Source: Nilaparvata lugens
Lineage: Eukaryota > Arthropoda > Insecta > Hemiptera > Delphacidae
Length of the DNA stretch: 64,000 nucleotides
Assembly: GCF_014356525.2 (NCBI RefSeq)
Contig: NC_052505.1
Location: forward strand, 50,782,970 to 50,846,969
Direction of reading: 5' to 3'
Made by a program: the position numbers and the translations under genes. Every line of letters starts with the position of its first letter. The stretch's first letter is position 1. This document shows positions 56,779-64,000 of the stretch, piece by piece. The notes beneath the pieces were generated by a model. The model ran no database searches and was not told the DNA's origin. It was given only the letters and a program-made list of their open reading frames with translations.

Positions 56779-56907
56779 TATAGCTGTGCCAACACGCACA
56801 TCAACAATAATAATTATTTGCAGTGGCTACAGTTGGCGTTCCGGTAAAGTTATGACTTCGTTTGCGCATGCGCCTCAAACTTCGTTTATCACAGCACTCA
56901 TTACCAG

Positions 56908-56998
56908 AGCTTACCTTGTCTAAATGCAGCAATGTAATGCTCATGTATTATTTATATCTATATACGCATTACATTGCTGTATTTAGAAAAGGTGAGCT
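56908..56998. repeat. Hairpin with 33-bp arms
   Basis: Arms 56,908-56,940 and 56,966-56,998 pair (AGCTTACCT...CAGCAATGTAATGC with GCATTACATTGCTG...AGGTGAGCT) with a few mismatches and a 25-nt loop. This is the size of a microRNA precursor or a tiny palindromic MITE. Expression is unknown. Confidence 0.75.
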
Positions 56999-56999
56999 T

Positions 57000-57520
57000 A
57001 GTGCGGATGTATGGTGTAGCATATCTGAATAGAGCATAATAATATTAGAGCAGCTGAAAATTGAACACCAACTGAAACTGAAAGTATCACTTCTGAAGTT
57101 GTTTCCTAATCTATCTTTCGGGGTTTCGGGTACAGAACCCCCTACGCCCCTCACCAACACAACAAAAAAAAAATCGGGAGTTTAGTTAGTAAATAGCTTA
57201 GGTCTATAATGATTCGTTTAAGGCTTTTCTCATATCTTTTCCTTGAACTTACTTTTTTTTGGTCGATGTCACTTGGACTTACTTTTCATTACACCACACC
57301 ATGATTACATTTATACTTCAATTCATAATATACAAGCTCATCCTTTATTTTTTTTCTTTTTCATCACTATATTTTTTCAAATCCTGGAAGGATGTAAACT
57401 TCATGATTGAAACATTGAAACGATAGGTTATCATAACCATGTGACAAAAAACCATCAACACCACAGTGCACATGTAAATAGCGGTAGCCGCGCATGCGCA
57501 AATGTTTACCAGAACGCGAA
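57000..57520. other. No gene seen
   Basis: Between hairpin and fold-back element. It carries GCGCATGCGCAAA near 57,490, which recurs inverted at about 56,865 next to a related TTACC(G/A)GAACGC word, suggesting a decayed element of about 650 bp. Confidence 0.35.
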
Positions 57521-57524
57521 TGGA

Positions 57525-58972
57525 GTTAGGCCAGTTTCATACGGCAGAGTCCTCACTCCTGGAAGATCATATTACTGAAGATCATATTTCATATTTTGCA
57601 GCTCTCCTGTGCTTTCACATGGGGATCTTATGAATAAGCCGACAGATCTAACAACTATGACGATGTTTGCTCAAAGTATGACTCATCACTTTTTCTCAAA
57701 GTCTAACTTCCTTAAAAATATAGATAGAAGATTTCTGATTTCGGATTTGGATTCAGTGACCCCAAAAATTAGTCTAAGACATGTTATGTCTTAGACTAGA
57801 AACATGTAACAAATATCAGATCACTATTCAAGCTATCAAGCTTTTCATAAATTTATTTGTCTCCTCATGGCAGAAGGTTTGCGCCTAACGTTTTCACTTA
57901 GACATTTCTGTGATTAAATTGTGACAGAACACATTATCGTATTGATCTTCTAAATCCAGTTACATGTAAGTTACATCGATTTTCGTAAAATTGAATTTTT
58001 ACCGTTCCTATGAATTCTAACAGGTTCAGCACAACTTCTTAATTAACATTATGTTTGATTCAACAGAATTCATAAGGACAAAAAAACATTGAACAACAAA
58101 AAAACGCTTTCTGAGTAACTGGCTTTAACAAAGCATGGCTGGTCTGAACTATTCATGACTTTTTCAGTATGCATTATCCACTCAGCAGTTCTAATACACA
58201 GACATCAGTTTCACTTGGAATGGCATGACATTTTCTATTATTACCATAGATCGATTCAGATCAGCACAATGTTTATACTGTATGTTCATAATAGATTTTT
58301 CTGATTGTTAAAAGGAAATAGTCAATAATTGCTGGGAATTTAAAGTGATATTCAACGATTTGAACCTGATAAATTGGATTGTTGAATGACAATTATTGAA
58401 ATTCAGTGAATTCTACTGTACAACATTCCTTCTCCTCCTATTTTATTGGGTGATGAGTGGAGATGATTTATGATATCATATTTGGATTCATCTTCTCATA
58501 ATTCAATATTTTTTTTGGAAAACTGGAACTTTTAAAAATTAAAAATGTTTATGTTTAAACTTCTCAGGTGTTCAAAAACCTCTTGAAACCTTTGCCTGTC
58601 CCCTTGTGAGGCAGGAGTATTATTATCTTAGTATGTTTACTATATAATCATATGATAATGGAAAGCTATATTAAAAACAGCTATAACTCCCTTGTTTTCG
58701 GGTATTTTTGAAAATGTGACTTACGCTTTAAAGAATTTGGGGTCGCTGAATCCAAATCCGGAATCAGAAATCTTCTATCTATATTTTTAAGGAAGTTAGA
58801 CTTTGAGAAAAAGTGATGAGTCATACTTTGAGCAAACGTCGTCGTAGTTGTTAGATCTGTCGGCTTATTCGTAAGATCCCCATGTGAAAGCACAGGAGAG
58901 CTGCAAAATATGAAATATGATCTTCAGGAGCAAGGATTCAGCCATGTAAAACTGGCCTAACTGTAGCCACAG
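57525..58972. mobile_element. Fold-back element, copy 2 (both arms)
   Basis: Left arm 57,525-57,765 and right arm about 58,690-58,972 are inverted copies. Both run GTTAGGCCAGTTT, GAAGATCATATTTCATATTT, CAGCTCTCCTGTGCTTTCAC, AAGTATGACTCATCACTTTT and GATAGAAGATTTCTGATT. The core 57,790-58,510 is the reverse complement of 16,818-17,487. A 27-bp inverted repeat (57,771-57,797) marks the core-arm junction. No transposase was found; the core retains the sequence that follows the LINE RT in copy 1. Confidence 0.88.
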
Positions 58973-58989
58973 CGATAATTAATTCAACA

Positions 58990-59960
58990 CACACACAGGG
59001 TCAGTTGCACGTCCATCTGTTAAATATGCACATTCGCGTCGATTAACAAATCAGCATTCATTTTACAGATTCATTTCTGTTCCACAAAGATCGGTTAGTT
59101 TTTAATCCTGATTAAGTTTACCGGTTAACTAACCAAGATTTTAACAGTTTCACAATCCAGCAACACTGTAATTCAACTGAAACAAAATAATTAAGGTTAT
59201 GTTATTGAAGCAGTGAATTTGAAACTGAAAAAATACTAACAAACGAGATTATGGTCCAATATTATTAGACAAAGAAAAAATGAGTTTGATTTCAATTCTA
59301 ATAAGAGAGAATATTTACATAACAGAAAACTGATAATGATAGGTATGTTTCAAGGTAAAAATGAGGTTATGTTATTGAACCATTCAATACAGAGGCATGC
59401 GTGCATGTGCCATGAGAATGCTCTGTCTGTCGCCAGTGTCAAGTGCTATGCTGCTAACAGACAACAACAGAACTAACCTCAAAAATCAGAATGTAATTTT
59501 GAATGCTAATATCAGCTAAATACACTTCTCTATTTTATTAATGAATGAAATTCATCCATTCATATTCAGCCCATACTTTGAATTTTTTAGTTTTTTTACC
59601 AAAAACTAATTGGAAGACAGCTATCAGTAGGTACCTAACCGGCGTTAGTTGGATTTAATTCCCCGTGAATGGCATGTTGAAAATCTTTTATGTGATTAGT
59701 TCAACCAGCGTTATTTTCACCTTTGTGCAACCAAATTTTCTTCGTTTTAACTAATCGCGGTTAAAATGGTGCCAACTAATCAGAATTGAAAATTGTTTAC
59801 ACCGGTTGGTTTATTTGGCATTATCGCTTAAAATTTATGTTTTGTGAAACCAAAATGCATCAATTAGCACTAATATCGATTAAAGTACAGCATTTAATCG
59901 TGATTAAACATTAACCGACATAAGAAAAACTGGTGGACAGTCATAGAATGCAAAAACAAA
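58990..59960. other. Possible decayed repeat; no gene
   Basis: Rich in GGTTA/TTAACC/TTAATC words; begins GGGTCAGTTGCACGTCCA and ends near CCACCAGTTTTT-type complement (about 59,935), weakly resembling inverted ends. No coding frame of note. Confidence 0.35.
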
Positions 59961-60731
59961 ACTTAACCTTCAAAGCTTAAAAAAAAACATATTTATTATA
60001 CTACAAACTGTAATATACACTCTCTTAATCATTTTCAACTGCTTCTAAAGCACTTTCTTGTTTACGATATTAGAATCATCCTTATTTATTTATTCTTCCA
60101 TAGTTTTTCATTTTAAATTATAAATTTATTTATAATAGTCTACTATGTGCAAACTAACCTATCTACTAACTAACCTATTAGAATATTAACAATAATCTTC
60201 AACATATCTTTGTATTCAACAATTCCTATAAAATAATTCTTAAGTTTAGTTTTTATTTAATTTTTTGTAATTTTTTCAATTCTGGTGGCAAATCTTTCAA
60301 CAGGTAAGGAATTCTGTATTTTAATAGGTTCTTACCATGATTATTATTATGATGCTATGCTCTAAATAGCCTATTTCTCAAACCATAACTTATTTCGTTT
60401 ATTCCCCTAAATTCATCTTCAAAATAATGTCTAGACAAATCAGTGTATTTTGCGAGAGATCCTGGTGTCATTTCTGTTCATTTCTGTTGTAATTTATTCT
60501 ATTTTTTCAGCTGTTTTCAAATTTTTCTGTTTGGTTCATAATTTGATGATCTTCATTGATATTAAAATTAAACTTAATTGATTCCTTTAGAGACGGCCTA
60601 TTCTTCTTATCTATAAATTTATTGATTGATGATTTCCCAAATTTTCTTGGTATTGTTGGAGTTATCATTAAAAGTCATATAATAATATTTTCTTTTCTCA
60701 TTTCAACTAATGTCTTTTGACTTATTTCGTA

Positions 60732-61774
60732 CTAGTAGGTAACCCGTGCTTCGCAAGGGTCTATTTTAAAACTGCAAAATGAAAACTTTACGTAATAAAA
60801 AATTCGAAATTTGAAAATAGGCCTATAACCATCCTCGGTTAATGAAGAATCTATATACAAAATTTCAAATTAATCAGTTAAGTATATTTCAGACGTGATG
60901 ATGCGTCAAACATAATTCCCTATTCCTTACACGTGTATAAGCCAGTTCTTTCCTTTATTATAGTATAGAAAACTGAAGAATACATAATACTTGAAAACCT
61001 CACAGAATCATATTGATTTTTCCAATACATCAATAAATTTTAGTTCGATTAGGATCCTCCTCAATTTGAATCAGGCAGCCATTTGTTTTCCCAATTCCAA
61101 ACAAAATACCTAAAATACTCGTTTCACTGGGAATTCGTTCTGATAGTACATTATAACTGAATAATATAAATTATTACCTATTTCATTGTGATCTATTCAT
61201 GTTTTTCTTATGAAATTCAATTATAGGCCTACAGCATGAAGACTATGTCCAATTCATTTGTACTGGTGGCAAAATTTTACATTAAAAATAATTATTTGAT
61301 AAAATCCAAGTTTAATAGTAATGAAAACAAATTCCTTCAAAAAATAATTGATAAATAATACGTTTCGAGGGAAAAAATTAAGAACAAAAAAAATGGGAAG
61401 CATCGGGGATTCGAACCGAGAAACTATCACTCCGTAAACAAGCGGTTTACCGCTGCGCTACATAGACGTTCGTATATCGTAGTCTTGTAACACCATTATA
61501 ACCAGCTCATAAAAAAACACACTTTGGGCTATGGAACTTCATGTAGCCTACGGTAGCATAGATGAATTTGAACATTAATTCTGAAAAATCTAGAAGAAGA
61601 ATTGAAATTTGGGCTTCCAGGTGCACGAGATTGATATTTTTAGAATCTATGTTCAAAATTTGGAGATCTAAATCATTCCCGTTTTTCCGGTATGCAATCC
61701 ACAAGTTGACATGTTTTGATGCGATCAAACGAACACACGAACAAACACAACCCTACTCTCTATTATTATATAGA
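60732..61774 (-). mobile_element. Non-autonomous Helitron, apparently complete
   Basis: On the minus strand it starts TCTATATAATAATAGAGAG after A and ends ACCTACTAG before T. Just before the end ACCCTTGCGAAGCACGGGT folds into a GC-rich hairpin, about 10 nt from CTAG. TC start, hairpin, CTRR end and A^T target with no duplication are the full Helitron signature. It is 1,043 bp with no Rep/helicase. LINE coding reads on both sides confirm an insertion. Confidence 0.85.
61393..61466 (-). other. tRNA-like sequence (tRNA-derived, not functional)
   Basis: The minus strand contains TAGCGCAGCGG, a good A box, and GGTTCGAATCC, a good B box, at tRNA spacing, with a GCGGTAAACCGC palindrome. The acceptor halves do not pair and the T stem has mismatches, so it is a degraded tRNA or tRNA-derived SINE head carried inside the Helitron. 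Confidence 0.6.
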
Positions 61775-61926
61775 TGTTTCTAAACTGATTTCTCAAATCC
61801 ACATTATGCTTATCTCTTTTAACCATTTGCCATAAATATTTCTTTCTCTCTATCATCAGCTCAATTCTATCATTGAACGAGGAATTATGTAGTTGCTTAG
61901 TTTTTTGTTTAACCTTTATTACACTT

Positions 61927-62591
61927 TTAGCATATATTTATATTTTCGAACCTCTGGACTATATCATTATAAATATCTGATGGTTCTCTTAAGTCTAGAA
62001 TCGGCCACCAATTTTCAGTTTGAATCAATTCATTTACTCTCCCCTTTAAAATGACACTTATATATTCATTTTTCATAGTCTGGTGTGTACCATCTGTACA
62101 TGTTTCTAACAGTTTAATCCCTGTCCAGTAATGGTCTGCAATTTTGCTTTCAATCAAAAATGATATATAAGAGTTGTTAGGATCTAACTTTACATTAACA
62201 TGATTGAGGCATGATGATACAACTGTGTTACCATATGTTTCCTCTCTAGTTGGCTTTTGTATAGTATTGTATAAACCATAAGAGTAGAGTAGGCCTACAC
62301 TTATATAATTATTCGAACCATACATATCTGACAGGTAACATATATTTATATCTTCTACGATGATAGTATTTTTTTCTTGACTCATTCTTTCTGATGTTAA
62401 AATCCTCTCCAATTCTTCATAAATAGATTCACATTTTGATTAGGTGGTCTATAAATAGCTATGATTATTACTGTCGTATTTCTAACACAAAACTTTAAAG
62501 ATATTAATTCAGCTGAAACAAAATCTATTTCATTTTTCTCAACTTTAATACCTTCTTTGTAAAAAATTCTCAATCCACCTCCCCCCACCAA
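61927..62591 (-). pseudogene. LINE endonuclease
   Basis: Frames 62,397-62,591 and 61,927-62,412 encode GGLRIFYKEGI, then IIIAIYRPPNQNVNLF (YRPP motif), VEDINI (position of the GDFN motif), QKPTREE and the IADHYWTGI segment equivalent to SDH. The first catalytic residues at the domain start are not seen. Confidence 0.75.
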
Positions 62592-63151
62592 TCGGACCTA
62601 CATTTAAATAGACTTGTAAAACCCTGAATTCCATACAAATTTGATTCTTGACTATAAATATTGATTTCGCTAAGCACAAGAATATCTATTCCATTGATTA
62701 TACTGTTCGTTTCTGCTCTTAATATATCCCAATTTTTTCTGAGTGATCTACCTAATATTGGTGCATAAAATATTTAGTTCATTTACTGTCATGTTCTTTT
62801 TCAAAAACTCTTTGGACTGATTCAAGTCTTGAAATCCCTGTCGTTATTTAAATCTTCTTCATTTAATTGGAAAATTTTGATTTATAGAAAGTTTTATGGT
62901 TATTTTTTTATTAATACCTATAATATTATTGTTTGGTAGATTTATTAGGGAGAAGGAAATAGTAACTTAACCTTATTGAGCTTCTAATTAAATTGTAAAT
63001 GTAATATCTTGGCCATGAGAACTTTATATTATTCTTTCTAAATCTTCAAACCTTGTTATTTTTATTGCTCTAGCTGTCTAATCTTTTTTAATCATTATTC
63101 TGTCCCCATTAATTCACAGAAATTTGTATTTCTTTGTGATTTTCATTTCCT

Positions 63152-63790
63152 TCACTTTTTAGAATACATTTTTAAAATAGGGGGTAAGATGGTCATTGAA
63201 GTAAATTGATTTGACTGTCTTGTCTCGTTGAACATGGACGTGGTAGGTCTAACCGCCCTGGCCTTTTTAACTATCATATCCCTCACTGATCGAGAGCTCA
63301 GCTGTAGGATAGTTGGACATTCTGCATTCTTCGACTGCAGGCGATGAGTAGTTATGTCTTCTCTTCTCAGTTCAATATCCATCTTCTTCATAAGCGTGAG
63401 TATTTTCTCTTTCAGATCCTCATTTCTCGAAAACGGAAGACTGGATATGATGATGTTTCTGCTTCTTCCATACTGTCGCTCACATTCCAAGTCCACTCTT
63501 TAGTCATCAATATCACTTTTTAAGATTTCTGTCTTTTTTTCAAGGTTTTTCATTTCTTCTAAAACCCCCCAATTTTCTCTTTAATGCCGGTGAACAGCTT
63601 CTTCATTTCCTCCATTTCTTTCACCTTCACTGCTTCATGGTCACTGAGCATCTTCTCCACTAGGCGTTTCAGCATCAAATGTGTCCCATTGGTGAGTTCT
63701 TCTTCAGTACTATTTTTCCTTGGTCTTGCTGCACCCCTACATTGAGGACACTCTCATTCAGCTTTTTTTTTGGGCACTTTTCATCTTCCA
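63152..63790 (-). pseudogene. LINE ORF1
   Basis: An ATG at about 63,791 opens MEDEKCPKKK, with a CPQCRG segment. A Glu/Lys-rich coiled-coil-like stretch (about 63,560-63,700, HEAVKVKEMEEMKKLF) follows in broken frames. The longest frame (63,152-63,496) has RNIIISSLPFSRNEDLKEK and PTILQLSSRSVRDMIVKKA, the fold typical of LINE ORF1 RNA-binding domains. ORF1 coats LINE RNA. At least one stop and one shift break it. Confidence 0.7.
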
Positions 63791-63846
63791 TGTTGACTTA
63801 GATACCCCCGAACAGTGAAAGTGATATTCCAATTGGCACTTACCAC

Positions 63847-63870
63847 AATAATAATAATAATAATAATAAT

Positions 63871-63924
<54 letters not shown>
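63847..63924. repeat. (TAA)n microsatellite
   Basis: About 25 TAA units with one interruption (AATTATAA). Confidence 0.97.
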
Positions 63925-63925
<1 letters not shown>

Positions 63926-64000
63926 TTATAATTATTAATATAATAATAGTATTGTGTTGATAATTAGAAAATATTTTTATTTTCACAAACTCTGTATAAT

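Larger units (their letters stand above)
59990..63800 (-). mobile_element. LINE with deleted RT core, interrupted by a Helitron
   Basis: Minus-strand LINE. Order: ORF1 (about 63,150-63,790), endonuclease (61,927-62,591) and linker KQLHNSSFNDRIELMIERKK (about 61,800-61,900). The Helitron 60,732-61,774 follows, then further linker (KTLVEMRKEN, RPSLKESIKFNFN; about 60,490-60,730). It then jumps to a C-terminal end with HGKNLLKYRIPYLL (about 60,250-60,360). The palm and thumb of the RT are missing, so an internal deletion lies near 60,480. The 3' end is not defined. Confidence 0.72.

Noticed and set aside
61393..61466. Functional tRNA gene
   Set aside because: A and B boxes are good but the acceptor halves do not pair and the T stem has mismatches.
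56107..64000. Transmembrane exons of MCTP
   Set aside because: Looked for the conserved tryptophan-rich and hydrophobic segments on the + strand and found none; absence by eye is not proof.

Overview
The window is AT-rich eukaryotic DNA of insect type, probably from a sap-sucking hemipteran such as a planthopper. That is inferred from the gene and repeat content; no species marker was read. It holds part of one host gene. Most of the rest is transposable elements, many nested in one another.

Host gene: between 49,184 and 56,106 on the + strand lie six consecutive exons of an MCTP gene (multiple C2 domains and transmembrane region protein). They encode the second and third C2 domains and the start of the linker to the membrane segments. 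All splice sites are canonical GT/AG and the exon phases agree (2,2,0,2,0,2), so the fragment looks intact. The first C2 domain and the membrane exons are not in the window. The introns carry fold-back and palindromic repeats, one starting 26 bp after a splice donor.

Layout. 0.2-3.4 kb: a decayed CR1/Jockey-group LINE (-). 4.16-10.42 kb: a Gypsy-type LTR element (-) with 170-bp LTRs, a TATA target duplication, a tRNA-Phe-type primer site and an unexplained 1.3-kb block between gag and protease. 13.2-15.4 kb: a 107-bp MITE, then a dispersed repeat split by a Helitron-like insertion that itself carries a hAT MITE. 15.6-18.1 kb: a LINE reverse transcriptase joined to one copy of a fold-back element whose second copy lies at 57.5-59.0 kb. 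18.7-22.8 kb: two inverted copies of a repeat, one split by a 579-bp LINE tail. 24.4-30.1 kb: dispersed and tandem repeats and a LINE 3' end. 31.2-32.7 kb: a DNA element with inverted repeats of about 315 bp. 33.6-34.7 kb: the second copy of the 13.3-kb repeat.

35.0-47.5 kb is the most complex block. A Copia element (+, 198-bp LTRs, 5-bp GACCT duplication) contains a complete env-bearing errantivirus-like element (-, 36,312-43,773), inserted beside the Copia protease catalytic aspartate. The same Copia is composite: it has two different RNase H domains and an internal foreign LTR. LTR comparison orders the events: the nested pair has no substitutions, the outer pair has six. 47.8-49.0 kb: a TIR-bounded element packed with GC-rich subterminal repeats.

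56.1-64 kb: a Helitron 5' end, a mariner-type MITE, a strong hairpin, the second fold-back copy, and a LINE (-) that has lost its RT core and is interrupted by an apparently complete 1,043-bp Helitron carrying a tRNA-like sequence.

Most element genes carry frameshifts, so only the MCTP exons look like functional host coding sequence. All identifications come from motif reading and by-eye comparison of copies within the window.
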